Source: Rubrivivax sp.
GTDB taxonomy: Bacteria > Pseudomonadota > Gammaproteobacteria > Burkholderiales > Burkholderiaceae_C
Assembly (NCBI GenBank): GCA_019635315.1
Contig: JAHBZT010000001.1
Location: 1,472,001 to 1,536,000 of the forward strand
Length of the DNA: 64,000 nucleotides
Direction of reading: 5' to 3'
The position numbers and the translations under genes were made by a program. How positions within the stretch are numbered: the stretch's first letter is position 1; every line of letters begins with the position of its first letter. The notes under the pieces are model-generated. The model was given only the letters and a program-made list of their open reading frames with translations, was not told where the DNA came from and did no database searches. This document shows positions 44,400 to 54,587 of this stretch, one piece after another.

Positions 44400-44433
44400 C
44401 GAAGGGCCGGCGGATCGCCCCGCCGGCCCTTCG
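44400..44433 (-). terminator. Hairpin after PEP-CTERM protease 2
   Basis: A perfect 14-bp GC-rich stem (44,400-44,413 with 44,420-44,433) and a 6-nt loop stand 16 bp beyond the stop codon of the leftward protease gene. No T-run follows, so it may act with Rho or simply protect the 3' end. Confidence 0.55.
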
Positions 44434-44449
44434 AGGTCGTGGCTGGCGT

Positions 44450-45619
44450 TCAGCCGGTGCGGCGGCGGCGCGCCGCGGCACCGATGGCGCCCAGGCCCAG
44501 CAGCATCAGCGCATAGGTCTCGGGCTCCGGGATCATCGCGGCGGTGATGAAGTCCTGGTGGATGTACAGCGGCACGAAGCCGTTCATCTCGCCACAGCTG
44601 GACTGCAGGCCGGCACGGCAGTCGCCGAAGGCCGTGCCGAAGCTCACGCCGTAGGAGGTGACGGAGACGATCTGGCCGGCCGCGTTGAACTGCGGGCCAC
44701 CGGAGTCGCCGCCCGCGACGCCGACCTCGGTCGCGCCGCGGCCGGTGTCGCAGAACACGGCACCGGCCGGCCCCAGGATGTTGCTGGCCTGCGCGACGAG
44801 GCAGGACATGTCGTTGGCGCCCAGGCCGCTGTCGAAGTCGGAGATGTACGAGAACTCGGTGCGCGACTGCGGGCCGACGACCGAATACCAGGCGCTGCCG
44901 AAGACGGCGTCGCCGAAGCGGTAGTCGAACATGTTGTCGCCATGGCGCAGGAAGCCCGTGGTGCCGCCCGTCGCGCCACCGCTCGCGCCGCCGCCGCCGA
45001 CGATCGAGCGGTTGCCGTAGCCGGCGACCGTGAAGTCGCTGCCGCTCAGGCCGGCCGAGAAGGACATGTCGTAGGACTGTGCCCAGTCCGGCGCCGGCGC
45101 CGACAGGCGCAGCACCGCGATGTCGTTGTGGTCGATGACCTGCCCGGTGTAGTTGTCGTTCACGAAATACTGGCTGATCGTGATCGGCGTCGAGCCGGGG
45201 TCCGAGGACGGGCGGTCGCTCGGGCCCTGGCCCTGGAAGAAGTAGGCCGTGGTGATGTTCGGGTTGGGCGTGCCGGCGCCGTCGCTGACGCAGTGCGCGG
45301 CCGTCAGCAGCGACATCCGGTCGGACAGCAGCGTGGCCGTGCAGATGAAGGCGCCCGCCGCGCCGTAGTCCATGATGATCGGCACCACGCCCGTGTAGGC
45401 GCCGAGGTTGTTCGAGAAGATCGGGTCGCCCGCGCCGGGGTAGCGCGTGGGATCGCCGGCCGCCGTCGGCGTCATGCCGACGATCAGGCTACGCGCCTCC
45501 CAGGTCATGTCGCCGTAGCTGCCGGTGGCGGTGCGCTGCGGACCGGACGCGGCGTGCGCGGCCGGCGCCAGCAGCAGGGCGACCGCTGCGCCGACGATGG
45601 TCGGGGAAAGTCTTTTCAT
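44450..45619 (-). CDS. Trypsin-like serine protease with PEP-CTERM sorting signal (2)
   Basis: The 389-residue paralogue has a signal peptide (MKRLSPTIVGAAVALLLAPAAHA). Its catalytic motifs are LLTAAHC, HNDIAVLRL and GGDSGGPQF. A glycine-rich loop GGGGASGGATGG is inserted in the middle, and the tail is IPEPETYALMLLGLGAIGAAARRRR. It is closer to protease 3 (shared TTAYFF/TTAYFY, ISDFDSGLGAND-like and VTSYGVSFGTAFGD phrases) than to protease 1, and the two are transcribed divergently. This suggests duplication by inversion. Its promoter was not identified. Confidence 0.92.
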   Translation of the reverse strand: MKRLSPTIVGAAVALLLAPAAHAASGPQRTATGSYGDMTWEARSLIVGMTPTAAGDPTRYPGAGDPIFSNNLGAYTGVVPIIMDYGAAGAFICTATLLSDRMSLLTAAHCVSDGAGTPNPNITTAYFFQGQGPSDRPSSDPGSTPITISQYFVNDNYTGQVIDHNDIAVLRLSAPAPDWAQSYDMSFSAGLSGSDFTVAGYGNRSIVGGGGASGGATGGTTGFLRHGDNMFDYRFGDAVFGSAWYSVVGPQSRTEFSYISDFDSGLGANDMSCLVAQASNILGPAGAVFCDTGRGATEVGVAGGDSGGPQFNAAGQIVSVTSYGVSFGTAFGDCRAGLQSSCGEMNGFVPLYIHQDFITAAMIPEPETYALMLLGLGAIGAAARRRRTG

Positions 45620-46020
45620 GGACCGGTACCTCGTGTGTGGAAGCCGTTGTTCGCGAACTCGCGTGCACCGCCCCTGACCGGGTTCCGCGTCCGACGGATG
45701 CGGGCTCCCATCCCTGGCAGGTGTCCTGCGTGCCCGGAATGTCGATGTGCAGTTGCCCCGGCCTCAATCCCGCGGTCGCGGGGAAGGGGACTGGCGGCGA
45801 CGCCTGCGTGCAGGCTCTGTTCCGACGCAGATCAATGCAGCTTCAGGGAAAACCCGTTCCCGCAGTTCAGGGGGTGCTCGGCATCGGCGCTGCTGCGGCT
45901 GGCTAGCATCGGGGCTTGCCTCAGGTTGCGGCTTTCCGTGTGTGCACGGCGCCCGCCCGATTCGGTCCGGCCACATCGGTCGGCACTGTCCGACAACGCT
46001 GTCTCACCAAGGATGTAGCA
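45620..46020. promoter_or_regulatory. Divergent intergenic region between proteases 2 and 3, with a possible sigma-54 site
   Basis: No gene is credible in these 401 bp. On the plus strand 45,715-45,730 reads TGGCAGGTGTCCTGCG, which keeps GG-N10-GC but deviates from TTGC and lies about 290 bp from the protease 3 start. A weaker GG-N10-GC match is nearer the gene (about 45,880). No convincing minus-strand promoter for protease 2 was found. Confidence 0.35.
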
Positions 46021-47169
46021 ATGAACAGCAAGCGTTTTCGCCTCACGGCCACGGCGGCCGTGCTGGCCATGGGTCTGGTGGCTTCGGCCTCGGCGCAGCG
46101 CGTCGAGTCCGGGGTGTCCAACGGCCTGCAGTGGACGGCGCAGAGCCTCATCATCGGCGTCGGCTCGACCGGCGGCTTCGACGGCGGCGGCGAGGCCCGC
46201 CACTTCGCGACCTCGCCCAACTACAACGGCGTCGTCGCGCTGATCATGACCTACAACGACATCGGCAGCTTCATCTGCTCCGGGTCGCTGATGCCCGACC
46301 GCCGCTCCATCCTGACCGCGGCCCACTGCGTCACCGACGGCCCGACGCTGCGCACGCCCGACGTGACCACGGCCTACTTCTACGGCGGCGACGACCCCGA
46401 CCAGCGCTTCAACGCGGGCCAGTTCACGCCGGTCGTCGCGTCGCAGTATTTCGTCAACTCGGCCTACACGGGCCGCGTGATCGACCAGAACGACATCGCC
46501 GTCGTCCGCCTCGGCGAGGCAGCGCCGGACTGGGCGCGCAGCTACGAGCTCTACGACGGCGACCTCAGCGAGTCCACGTTCAACGTCGCCGGCTACGGCG
46601 GCCGCTCCGACATCGGCGGCGACTTCGGCACCAACCAGCGCACCGGCTTCCGCCGCCAGGGCGACAACCGCTTCGACTTCCGCTTCGGCGATGCCGACTT
46701 CGGCGGCTTCTGGGACGGCTTCTTCGACAGCACGAATCCCGCCGACCCGGTCGCCCAGTACATGGACTCGTGGGTCAGCGACTTCGACAACGGGCTGGGC
46801 GCCAACGACGCGTCCTGCCTGGTCGCCGCGGTGACCACGGTCTCCAACGGCACCGCGACGAAGTTCTGCAACACCGGCGTCGGCATCCGCGAGGTCAGCG
46901 TGGCCGGCGGCGACAGCGGCGGGCCGCAGTTCATCTTCGGCCAGATCGCGTCGGTCACGTCCTACGGCCTGAGCTTCGGCACCGGCTTCGGCGATATCCG
47001 CAGCGGCCTGAACAGCAGCTTCGGCGAGTTCAACGGCTTCGTGCCGGTCCACCTGCACACCGACTTCATCAACGCCTCGCTGGTGCCGGAGCCGGAGACC
47101 TATGCGCTGATGGCGCTCGGCCTGGCGGCCATCGGTGCCGTGGCGCGCCGCCGCCGCAAGGCGGCCTGA
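46021..47169 (+). CDS. Trypsin-like serine protease with PEP-CTERM sorting signal (3)
   Basis: The 382-residue exported protease starts MNSKRFRLTATAAVLAMGLVASASA after an AAGGA box. The triad motifs are ILTAAHC, QNDIAVVRL and GGDSGGPQF. The sorting tail is VPEPETYALMALGLAAIGAVARRRR. Acidic and phenylalanine-rich stretches (RFDFRFGDADFGGFWDGFF) occupy the region before the serine. It is the divergent sister of protease 2 and ends in a strong terminator identical in stem sequence to that of protease 1. Confidence 0.92.
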   Translation: MNSKRFRLTATAAVLAMGLVASASAQRVESGVSNGLQWTAQSLIIGVGSTGGFDGGGEARHFATSPNYNGVVALIMTYNDIGSFICSGSLMPDRRSILTAAHCVTDGPTLRTPDVTTAYFYGGDDPDQRFNAGQFTPVVASQYFVNSAYTGRVIDQNDIAVVRLGEAAPDWARSYELYDGDLSESTFNVAGYGGRSDIGGDFGTNQRTGFRRQGDNRFDFRFGDADFGGFWDGFFDSTNPADPVAQYMDSWVSDFDNGLGANDASCLVAAVTTVSNGTATKFCNTGVGIREVSVAGGDSGGPQFIFGQIASVTSYGLSFGTGFGDIRSGLNSSFGEFNGFVPVHLHTDFINASLVPEPETYALMALGLAAIGAVARRRRKAA

Positions 47170-47192
47170 GCAGCACCACGCTGCAGCACGAA

Positions 47193-47216
47193 GGGCGCCC
47201 CGCGGGGCGCCCTTTT
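47193..47216 (+). terminator. Rho-independent terminator of PEP-CTERM protease 3
   Basis: The stem GGGCGCCCC/GGGGCGCCC with a 2-nt loop is followed by TTTTA and lies 23 bp after the stop codon. Confidence 0.85.
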
Positions 47217-47262
47217 ACTTGGCGGTGACCGGGCAGGGTCGCAGGGCCGGGGCCTGCGGGGC

Positions 47263-48903
47263 TCAGGCCGCCTCGAGCTGCCCGCGTGCCGCGCGCCGCA
47301 GCGCCACCGCGTCGGCGCCCGCGGCTTCACCCGGCTGCAGCCGGAAGACCTGCACCGCCTCGGCCACGCTCGCGGCCTGCCCCTGCAGGCTGGCCGCCGA
47401 GGCGGCGATCTGCTCCACCAGCGCGGCATTCTGCTGCGTGATGCCGTCCATCTGCGCGACCGCGTCGTTGACCTGCGAGATGCCCAGCAGCTGCTCGCGC
47501 GCGCCGTCGCTGATCTGGCGGATCACCTGCGTCACCTCGCGCACGGTCTGCAGCGCGCCGGTCATCGTGCGGCCGGCCTCGTCGCTGAGGCGGTTGCCGG
47601 CCTCGACCGTTTCGCCAGCCTCGTGGATCAGCCGCTTGATCTCGCGTGCCGCGCCGGCGCTGCGCTGCGCGAGCGCGCGCACCTCGGCGGCCACGACCGC
47701 GAAGCCGCGGCCCTGTTCGCCGGCACGCGCCGCCTCGACCGAGGCGTTGAGCGCCAGGATGTTGGTCTGGAAGGCGATGCCGTCGATGACGCCGGTGATC
47801 TCGGCGATGCGCCGCGACGCGTCGCTGATCGCGTGCATGGTCTGCGCGACCTGGGCCATCGCTTCGCTGCCGCGCTGCGTGACCCCGCTGGCGCGGTCGG
47901 CCAGCGCGGCGGCCTGCGTGGCGGCCTCGGCGCTGGTGCGCACGGTGCCGGTGATCTGCTCCATCGACGACGCCGTCTGCTGCAGGCTGGCCGCCTGCGA
48001 CTCGGTGCGCGCCGACAGGTCGCGGTTGCCGGCGGCGATCTCGCCGGTGGCGCCGTGCATGTGCTCGACCTCGCTGCGTGCATCGGCGACGATGGAGCGC
48101 AGGTTGACGTTCAGCTGCGCCAGCGCCTGCGCCAGTCGTGCCGCCGGGCCCTCGCCCTGGACGTCGATGTGCTGCGTCAGGTCGCCGGCCGCCATGCGGT
48201 TGGCCAGGTCCACCAGGCGCCGCAGCGGCGCCGTGAACCAGCCTGCGGCGACCGCGGCGCCGGCCAGGGCCCCCAGCGCGCCGCCCGCGGCCATCGCGCC
48301 GAGGGCGGCCGGCGCCAGCAGCGGCTGACCGGCGGCCAGCGAGGTGCCGGCGCTGGCCAGTGCGCCGACGGCGGCAACGGCCCAGGCGACGCGCCCGCGC
48401 AGGCCCGGCACCAGGAGGCGCCGCCAGCGCGCAGCGGGCGAGTCGCGCAGCACGCGGCCGTCCTGCAGCCGGTGCAGCAGCCGTCCTTCGGACCGCTCCC
48501 GGCGCATCGTCGCGTACAGCGTCTCGGCGGCCCGGACCTGCTCGCGCGTCGGCTCGGTGCGCACCGACATGTAGCCGACCGGCGCACCGTCCTGCACCAG
48601 CGGCGTCACGTTGGCCATCACCCAGTAGTGGCTGCCGTCCTTGCGCCGGTTCTTCACCGGCGCCGACCAGGGCCGGCCGGCGGCGATGGTCGCCCAGAGG
48701 TCGCGAAATGCCTCCTCGGGCATGTCGGGGTGGCGGATCAGGTTGTGCGGCTGGCCCAGCAGTTCCGGCTTCGAGTAGCCGCTCACGGCGACGAACGCCG
48801 GGTTGCAGTACAGGATGCGGCCCTTGAGGTCGGTCGTCGAGACCAGCGTGGCACCACGCGGGAACGGGAACTCGGAGTCGGTGACGGGATGGTTCAGTCG
48901 CAT
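47263..48903 (-). CDS. Methyl-accepting chemotaxis protein with N-terminal PAS domain (Aer-like)
   Basis: The 546-residue chemoreceptor has an N-terminal PAS domain of the Aer type ([38 protein letters not shown], then [17 protein letters not shown]), probably flavin-binding. One or two membrane helices follow near residues 165-235, then a HAMP linker ([18 protein letters not shown]) and the signalling hairpin with [23 protein letters not shown] at its tip. It probably senses redox or energy state and signals to CheA. No CheW-type tail pentapeptide is seen and no che genes are near. It interrupts the protease cluster. Confidence 0.92.
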   Translation of the reverse strand: MRLNHPVTDSEFPFPRGATLVSTTDLKGRILYCNPAFVAVSGYSKPELLGQPHNLIRHPDMPEEAFRDLWATIAAGRPWSAPVKNRRKDGSHYWVMANVTPLVQDGAPVGYMSVRTEPTREQVRAAETLYATMRRERSEGRLLHRLQDGRVLRDSPAARWRRLLVPGLRGRVAWAVAAVGALASAGTSLAAGQPLLAPAALGAMAAGGALGALAGAAVAAGWFTAPLRRLVDLANRMAAGDLTQHIDVQGEGPAARLAQALAQLNVNLRSIVADARSEVEHMHGATGEIAAGNRDLSARTESQAASLQQTASSMEQITGTVRTSAEAATQAAALADRASGVTQRGSEAMAQVAQTMHAISDASRRIAEITGVIDGIAFQTNILALNASVEAARAGEQGRGFAVVAAEVRALAQRSAGAAREIKRLIHEAGETVEAGNRLSDEAGRTMTGALQTVREVTQVIRQISDGAREQLLGISQVNDAVAQMDGITQQNAALVEQIAASAASLQGQAASVAEAVQVFRLQPGEAAGADAVALRRAARGQLEAA

Positions 48904-49214
48904 GCGGCGCTCCAGGACATCCGGGCGACGAGGCGGCCGCGGGTGCACGACCGGCCCGCCGGCGACGGGCAGCAGTCGTCCCTGCACTTGTCGGCGTCGT
49001 GACTCTGGTGCTGCAGGGTGGGCCGGCGTGACGGCCTTCACGCGCCCGAGGGTTGTCCGCCATGCGGCTTGCGCCAGGTCAAGCCCCAGGGCGGTGCGGC
49101 CAACGCGGCCATGCATCGATCGGGGGCTCCGCGTTTTCCCGCTCCCCGCATCGCGGGGGGTGGGGTTGCCCTGTCGCCGGCAGTCACTAGGATGCCGCAC
49201 AGGAGTCGGGGGCG

Positions 49215-49230
49215 TGGCCTGCCCGTTGCC
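49215..49230 (+). promoter_or_regulatory. Candidate sigma-54 promoter of PEP-CTERM protease 4
   Basis: The plus strand reads TGGCCTGCCCGTTGCC, matching TGGCNN-N5-TTGC with exact GG-N10-GC spacing, about 70 bp upstream of the TTG start at 49,301. The rest of the 397-bp gap between the divergent chemoreceptor and protease genes shows no gene. Confidence 0.55.
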
Positions 49231-49300
49231 GGGCGGGCGTCGGAACGCACGAGCACGGGGTTCGGGCGTCCGGAGCGTCGCGAGAAACCAGGAGGACCGC

Positions 49301-50461
49301 TTGAAGACTGCATCTGCCATCTGGCTGGCGCCGTTGGCGCTGGCTGCCATGTCCGTCATGGCGCCGCTGCATGCCGGCACCGGCACCGGGCCCGCCACGA
49401 CGATCGGGATCTGGGACCCGGCGCTGAAGGCGACGCCCACCACCGGCAACAGCACGCCGGTGGCCAACTGGCGGCTGGACCCCAACGCGGCCTTCAACGG
49501 CGTGGCCAACGCCTTCAACGGCACCGCGCGGCTGCTGTTCGACATGCGCGGCGATCCCGGCTCGTTCTTCGTCTGCAGCGGTTCGCTGATGCCGGGCGGC
49601 GAGTGGCTGCTGACGGCAGCGCACTGCGCCGACGGCATCCGCTCGATGACCATCGAGTTCGGCCTGTACAACAACACCGCGCTGGAAACGCGCAGCGCGA
49701 CCGGCTATGTCGTGCATCCCGGCTGGATCGCCTCCGGCGGGGCGCTGGACAACGGCTCGGACATCGCGCTGGTCAAGCTCGACGCGCCGGTGACCAACCT
49801 CAACACCTACTACCTGAGCACGACCAACGACGTCGGCAAGGAACACCTGATCACCGGCTACGGCACCTCCGGCGTCGGCTACGGCACGAGCAGTCCGAAC
49901 TGGAACGACTCGGCCTACGGCCACTACGGCTACAACACCTTCGACGTCGAGAGCAGTGTCGTCTTCGGCGCCTGGGGCCAGGGCACCTACACCGAGCCGA
50001 CCTACGGCGTGACCTACGTCGCCGACTACGACTCCTACAACATCGCCGATCCGGACCGCTACAACACGCTGGGCCGCATGGCGCAGATCACCGGCAGCAG
50101 CGCCTGGACCAGCGGCCTGACGCTGGGCGAGCGCGAGGCGCTGATCTCCGGCGGCGACTCCGGCGGCGGCGACTTCGTCTGGGACGCCGCCGGCGGCCGC
50201 TGGCTGCTTTCCGCGGTGCATTCCTGGGGCTGGCAGTTCTGCGGCGGGCGCATCTCGCCGAGCTGCGACTTCAGCAGCAGCAACAGCAGCAGCTACGGCG
50301 ACCTGTCGGGCTCCACGGCGGTCTACACGCACATCCCCTGGATCGAGTCGGTGGTGGGGCGTTCGGTGACGGCACCGATCCCCGAGCCGGGCACCTGGGC
50401 GCTGATGCTGGCCGGTCTGGCCGGCCTCGGCAGCCTGGCCCGCCGCCGTCGCATGCACTGA
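49301..50461 (+). CDS. Trypsin-like serine protease with PEP-CTERM sorting signal (4)
   Basis: The 386-residue protease uses a TTG start fixed by the strong AGGAGG box five bases upstream, which yields the signal peptide [24 protein letters not shown]. Catalytic motifs are [16 protein letters not shown] and GGDSGGGDF; the usual GDSGGP proline is glycine here. Asparagine/serine- and tyrosine-rich stretches occur in the middle, and the tail is [25 protein letters not shown]. It is the most divergent of the four and is followed 33 bp later by another PEP-CTERM gene. Confidence 0.92.
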   Translation: MKTASAIWLAPLALAAMSVMAPLHAGTGTGPATTIGIWDPALKATPTTGNSTPVANWRLDPNAAFNGVANAFNGTARLLFDMRGDPGSFFVCSGSLMPGGEWLLTAAHCADGIRSMTIEFGLYNNTALETRSATGYVVHPGWIASGGALDNGSDIALVKLDAPVTNLNTYYLSTTNDVGKEHLITGYGTSGVGYGTSSPNWNDSAYGHYGYNTFDVESSVVFGAWGQGTYTEPTYGVTYVADYDSYNIADPDRYNTLGRMAQITGSSAWTSGLTLGEREALISGGDSGGGDFVWDAAGGRWLLSAVHSWGWQFCGGRISPSCDFSSSNSSSYGDLSGSTAVYTHIPWIESVVGRSVTAPIPEPGTWALMLAGLAGLGSLARRRRMH

Positions 50462-50494
50462 AGCGACGCCTCCACGCCCATCCAGGAGCCCATC

Positions 50495-51094
50495 ATGGCG
50501 ATCAAGCACACCTTTGCGCGGCTGGCCGTGGCCGCTGTCCTGTCGACTGCCGGCGCTGCCGCGCAGGCGGACTACGTCGACGTCGACCTCAGCGGCTGGC
50601 AGTCCTTCGGCGCCCTGTTCAATCCGAACAACAGCAGCACCTTCGTCTCGCTGGGGGCCGGCGCCGCGGTCACCGGCTTCGAGTACCTCGGTCTGACCTT
50701 CACGGCGCAGAGCCCGAGCTGGCGCAGCGAATTCACGCTGACGGTCAACTACGACCCGCCGAACGAGAATCTCGCAGCCTTCATGGACCACAGCCCGTCG
50801 ACGCTGAACAGCGCCGGTGTCTTCGGCCCTGCCAATGGGGCCTGGGGCAGCGGCGGCAGCTTCAACGACGGTGCGCCCTTCACCGTGGGGCCCAACGGCC
50901 AGGTCTGGGTCGTGGTGTGGGAGACCTACGACGACGGCGGACCCACCGGTCTCGACGCGACGGTCAGCGCGGGTACGCTGCGCATCCACTACACGCCGGC
51001 GATTCCCGAGCCGGGCAGCATGGCGCTGCTGGCGCTGGGGCTGGGCGCCGTCGGCGTGGCCGTGCGGCGTCGCCGCCGGACCGCCGATCTCTGA
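50495..51094 (+). CDS. PEP-CTERM sorting domain protein of unknown function
   Basis: The 199-residue protein has a signal peptide (MAIKHTFARLAVAAVLSTAGAAAQA), a beta-rich middle (YVDVDLSGWQSFGALFNPNNSSTF, TLTVNYDPPNENLAAF) and the tail IPEPGSMALLALGLGAVGVAVRRRRR. Cysteines are absent, as is typical of these surface proteins. CAGGAG precedes its ATG. It shares a transcript with protease 4 and could be its substrate or inhibitor, but this is a guess. Confidence 0.88.
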   Translation: MAIKHTFARLAVAAVLSTAGAAAQADYVDVDLSGWQSFGALFNPNNSSTFVSLGAGAAVTGFEYLGLTFTAQSPSWRSEFTLTVNYDPPNENLAAFMDHSPSTLNSAGVFGPANGAWGSGGSFNDGAPFTVGPNGQVWVVVWETYDDGGPTGLDATVSAGTLRIHYTPAIPEPGSMALLALGLGAVGVAVRRRRRTADL

Positions 51095-51098
51095 GCTT

Positions 51099-51117
51099 CG
51101 GGGCCCCAGCGGCCCCG
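51099..51117 (+). terminator. Hairpin after the PEP-CTERM operon
   Basis: A 7-bp stem CGGGGCC/GGCCCCG with loop CCAGC lies 5 bp after the stop codon; no T-run follows. Confidence 0.5.
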
Positions 51118-51199
51118 GGTGTCGAACAGGCGGGCGGCATGGGCCGCCCGCTGCCGTTGGCGGGGTAGCGCGAGCCGCCGCTGTCGTGGCCGCGACGGC

Positions 51200-52153
51200 T
51201 CAGCCGCGATCCAGCCAGACCGCCATGCCCTGGGCGTTGAGCTCGGTGTCGATCGCCAGCAGCTCGGCGATGTGCGCCGGGTCCAGCGTGCAGCCGTGCG
51301 CGGCCAGGCTGCGGACGAAGATCTCGAGCTGGCCGCGCTTGAGCGCCTCGTGCCGGTCCGGTGCGTCGCGCAGCGAGCGGCCGAGCGTCACCAGTTCGTC
51401 CAGCAGCGACAGCAGCAGTGCGCCCAGCCGCGGCACGTCGTCGACGCGACCGTAGTGCGTCAGGTACATGCAGCCCGGCTCGCGCGCCAGCAGCCGCTGC
51501 ACCGAGGCGCGCAGCGCGTCGGGGTCGAACTGCACCGGCGTCGTCGTCGGCACGATCCAGCGACCACTCGCGGTGTCGAATTCGCGGTAGCTCAGGCCGA
51601 AGGTGTCGCCGGTGAACCAGCCGCGCGTCGCCTCGTCCCACAGGCAGTGGTGGTGCTTCGCGTGGCCCGGCGTATCGGCGGCCACCAGCGGGCGGCCGGC
51701 GAGCTCGATGGCCGCGCCGTCGGCGCTTTCGGTCACCCGTGCTGCCGGCACCGGCACCAGTGCGCCGTAGCTGCGGCGCATCTCGTCCTCGCCGTAGACC
51801 GCCAGCGCGCCCTGCCACAGCGCCGACGGGTCGATCATGTGGCGCGCGCCGCGCGGGTGCACCCACAGCCGCGCCTTCGGCAGCGACTGCATCAGCAGGC
51901 CCACGCCGCCGGCATGGTCCAGGTGCACATGGGTCGGGATCACCCAGTCGACCGCGTCGCGCCCCAGTCCCAGCGCCTCCAGCGCCGCCAGCAGGCGCGG
52001 CACGCCGAAGTTGGTCCCGGTGTCGACGAAGGCGGCGCGCCCGTCCTGCACCAGCAGGTAGGCGGCGTCGAAGCGCTCGCGCTGGAATCCGGTGTCGATG
52101 GCATAGACGCCGCCGGGCAGCGGCTCGACGAAGGAGGGCAGGGGGCTCGGCAT
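51200..52153 (-). CDS. MBL-fold metallo-hydrolase
   Basis: The 317-residue protein has the metallo-beta-lactamase zinc motif [10 protein letters not shown] (near residue 75), [16 protein letters not shown] and TGDTFGLSY, the ligands of a dinuclear centre. It lacks a signal peptide, so it acts in the cytoplasm, possibly as a thioesterase or lactonase. It is divergent from the CoA-dependent aromatic hydroxylase gene with a 78-bp shared control region, so a CoA thioesterase role in that pathway is plausible (inference). Confidence 0.85.
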   Translation of the reverse strand: MPSPLPSFVEPLPGGVYAIDTGFQRERFDAAYLLVQDGRAAFVDTGTNFGVPRLLAALEALGLGRDAVDWVIPTHVHLDHAGGVGLLMQSLPKARLWVHPRGARHMIDPSALWQGALAVYGEDEMRRSYGALVPVPAARVTESADGAAIELAGRPLVAADTPGHAKHHHCLWDEATRGWFTGDTFGLSYREFDTASGRWIVPTTTPVQFDPDALRASVQRLLAREPGCMYLTHYGRVDDVPRLGALLLSLLDELVTLGRSLRDAPDRHEALKRGQLEIFVRSLAAHGCTLDPAHIAELLAIDTELNAQGMAVWLDRG

Positions 52154-52180
52154 GGCCGGATTCTCGGCGATGAAAAATGC

Positions 52181-52192
52181 TTTACATATAAA
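52181..52192. promoter_or_regulatory. AT-rich near-palindrome, candidate MarR operator
   Basis: TTTACATATAAA differs from its own reverse complement in two positions and stands out as the only AT-rich stretch in the divergent MBL/hydroxylase intergenic region. MarR repressors of aromatic-CoA operons often bind such sites, and a MarR gene (56,565-57,080) lies at the end of the operon. Confidence 0.4.
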
Positions 52193-52231
52193 CTAAATGA
52201 CGGCGACAATGGCGCCAGGAGATCCCGTGCC

Positions 52232-54574
52232 ATGCGCATCGTCTGCATCGGCGGCGGCCCCGCCGGCCTGTATTTCGCGCTGCTGATGAAGCAGCTGGAC
52301 CCTGCGCACCGCATCACCGTGGTCGAGCGCAACCGGCCCTACGACACCTTCGGCTGGGGCGTCGTGTTCAGCGACGCGACGATGGACAACATGCGCGCCT
52401 GGGACGCCGCGACGGCCGACGCGATCGAGGTCGCATTCAACCACTGGGACGACATCGAGCTGCACTTCAAGGGCGCGTGCATCCGCAGTGGCGGCCACGG
52501 CTTCGTCGGCATCGGGCGCAAGAAGCTGTTGAACATCCTGCAGCGCCGCTGCGAGGACCTGGGCGTCGAGCTGGTCTTCGAGACCGAGGCCGACCCGGCG
52601 CGGCTGGCCGACGACTACCCCGACGCCGACCTGATCGTCGCCAGCGACGGCATCAACTCGCGCCTGCGCCAGCAGTACGCCGAGGTCTTCCAGCCCGACA
52701 TCGTCACCAGGCCCAACCGCTTCATCTGGCTGGGCACGACCAAGCTCTTCGACGCCTTCAACTTCCTGTTCGAGAAGACCGAGCACGGCTGGTTCCAGGC
52801 CCATGTCTACAAGTTCGACGACGCCACGACGACCTTCATCGTCGAGACGCCGGAACCCGTGTGGAAGGCGCATGGCCTGGACCGCGCCGACACGGCGGCC
52901 AGCATCGCCTTCTGCGAGCAGCTCTTCGCGAAGCACCTCGACGGCCACCCGCTGCTGAGCAACGCGCGCCACCTGCGCGGCAGCGCGTGGCTCAATTTCC
53001 AGCGCGTGCGCTGCAAGCGCTGGCACCACTTCAACGGCCGCAGCCATGTCGTGCTGATGGGCGACGCGGTGCACACAGCGCACTTCGCGATCGGCTCCGG
53101 CACCAAGCTGGCGTTGGAGGATGCGATCGAGCTGACGCGGCTGTTCAAGCAGCGCGGCGCCGGCAACGGGGATCTGGGCACGCTGCTGGCCGAGTACCAG
53201 GCGCACCGCGAGGTCGACGTGCTGCGGCTGCAGAACGCGGCCTGGAATGCGATGGAGTGGTTCGAGGTCGTCGGCACGCGCTACTGCGACCAGCTGCCGC
53301 CCGAGCAGTTCATGTACAGCATGCTCACGCGCAGCCAGCGCATCAGCCACGAGAACCTGCGCCTGCGCGACGCCGGCTGGCTGGAAGGCTACGAACGCTG
53401 GTTCGCTGAGCGTGCCGGCGTGCAGGTCGCGCCGGGCGCGAAGCCGCCGCGCCCGATGTTCACGCCGTTCACGTTGCGCGGCCTGACGGTGGCCAACCGC
53501 GTCGTCGTCTCGCCGATGGCGATGTATTCGGCCGACGACGGCGTGCCGAACGACTTCCACCTCGTGCACTTCGGCGCGCGCGCGCTGGGCGGCGCCGGGC
53601 TGCTGTGGACCGAGATGACCTGTCCGAGCGCGGATGCTCGCATCACGCGCGGCTGCGCCGGGCTGTGGAACGACGCGCAGCGCGACGCCTGGAGGCGCAT
53701 CGTCGACTTCGTGCACGAACGCTCGGGCGCGAAGATCGGTCTGCAGCTCGGCCATGCCGGACGCAAGGCCGCGACCTGCCTGCCCTGGGCCGGCGGCGGC
53801 GACGAACCGCTGCCCGACCTGCGCGAAGGCGACTGGCCCCTCGTCTCGGCCTCGGCGATCCCCTACCTGCCGCAGTCCCAGGTGCCGCGCGAGCTGGACC
53901 GCGCCGGCATGCTGGCGATCATCGAAGACTTCGTCGCCGCGGCGCGGCGTGGTGCAGCGGCCGGCTTCGATGCGCTGGAACTGCACTGCGCGCATGGCTA
54001 CCTGCTGTCGAGCTTCCTGTCGCCGCTGACCAACCGGCGAGGCGATGCCTATGGCGGCAGCGTCGCCAACCGCGCCCGCTTTCCGCTCGAGCTGTTCGAG
54101 GCGCTGCGCGCGGTGTGGCCCGCGGAGCGGCCGATCTCGGTGCGCCTGTCCTGCCACGACTGGTTTCCTGGCGGCAATACCGCCGACGACGCGGTGGCGA
54201 TCGCGCGCCTGTTCAAGGCCGCGGGCGCCGACCTCATCGACTGCAGCAGCGGCCAGGTCGTTGCCGATCAGCAGCCGGTCTACGGCCGCATGTGGCAGAC
54301 GCCATTCGCCGACCGCATCCGCAACGAAGTCGGCATCGCCACCGTCGCGGTGGGCGCCATCTACGAGGCCGACCATGTCAACATGGTCATCGCCGCCGGC
54401 CGCGCCGACCTCTGCGCGGTGGCGCGGCCGCACCTCGCGGACCCGGCGTGGACGCTGCACGAGGCGGCGAAGATCGGCCATGACGCCATCGCCTGGCCGG
54501 TGCAGTACGACAGCGGCCGCCGCCAGTACGAGACCAACCTGCGCCGCGCCCAGGCGGCCGCCGGCCCCACCTGA
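52232..54574 (+). CDS. Fused FAD monooxygenase/old-yellow-enzyme: 2-aminobenzoyl-CoA monooxygenase/reductase or salicylyl-CoA 5-hydroxylase
   Basis: The 780-residue protein has two parts. Residues 1-400 are a flavin monooxygenase ([35 protein letters not shown]-type motif, [25 protein letters not shown]). Residues about 405-780 are an FMN oxidoreductase of the old yellow enzyme family ([64 protein letters not shown]). This fusion is characteristic of 2-aminobenzoyl-CoA monooxygenase/reductase of Azoarcus and of the bifunctional salicylyl-CoA 5-hydroxylase group; the two cannot be separated by eye. The following hydratase and dehydrogenase genes favour the ring-reduced 2-aminobenzoyl-CoA route. 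Confidence 0.88.
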   Translation: MRIVCIGGGPAGLYFALLMKQLDPAHRITVVERNRPYDTFGWGVVFSDATMDNMRAWDAATADAIEVAFNHWDDIELHFKGACIRSGGHGFVGIGRKKLLNILQRRCEDLGVELVFETEADPARLADDYPDADLIVASDGINSRLRQQYAEVFQPDIVTRPNRFIWLGTTKLFDAFNFLFEKTEHGWFQAHVYKFDDATTTFIVETPEPVWKAHGLDRADTAASIAFCEQLFAKHLDGHPLLSNARHLRGSAWLNFQRVRCKRWHHFNGRSHVVLMGDAVHTAHFAIGSGTKLALEDAIELTRLFKQRGAGNGDLGTLLAEYQAHREVDVLRLQNAAWNAMEWFEVVGTRYCDQLPPEQFMYSMLTRSQRISHENLRLRDAGWLEGYERWFAERAGVQVAPGAKPPRPMFTPFTLRGLTVANRVVVSPMAMYSADDGVPNDFHLVHFGARALGGAGLLWTEMTCPSADARITRGCAGLWNDAQRDAWRRIVDFVHERSGAKIGLQLGHAGRKAATCLPWAGGGDEPLPDLREGDWPLVSASAIPYLPQSQVPRELDRAGMLAIIEDFVAAARRGAAAGFDALELHCAHGYLLSSFLSPLTNRRGDAYGGSVANRARFPLELFEALRAVWPAERPISVRLSCHDWFPGGNTADDAVAIARLFKAAGADLIDCSSGQVVADQQPVYGRMWQTPFADRIRNEVGIATVAVGAIYEADHVNMVIAAGRADLCAVARPHLADPAWTLHEAAKIGHDAIAWPVQYDSGRRQYETNLRRAQAAAGPT

Positions 54575-54587
54575 GGAGCACTGCGCC

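Noticed and set aside
42956-51094. A local exosortase partner for the PEP-CTERM proteins
   Set aside because: None of the neighbouring genes encodes a multi-helix protein with exosortase features; the enzyme must be elsewhere.
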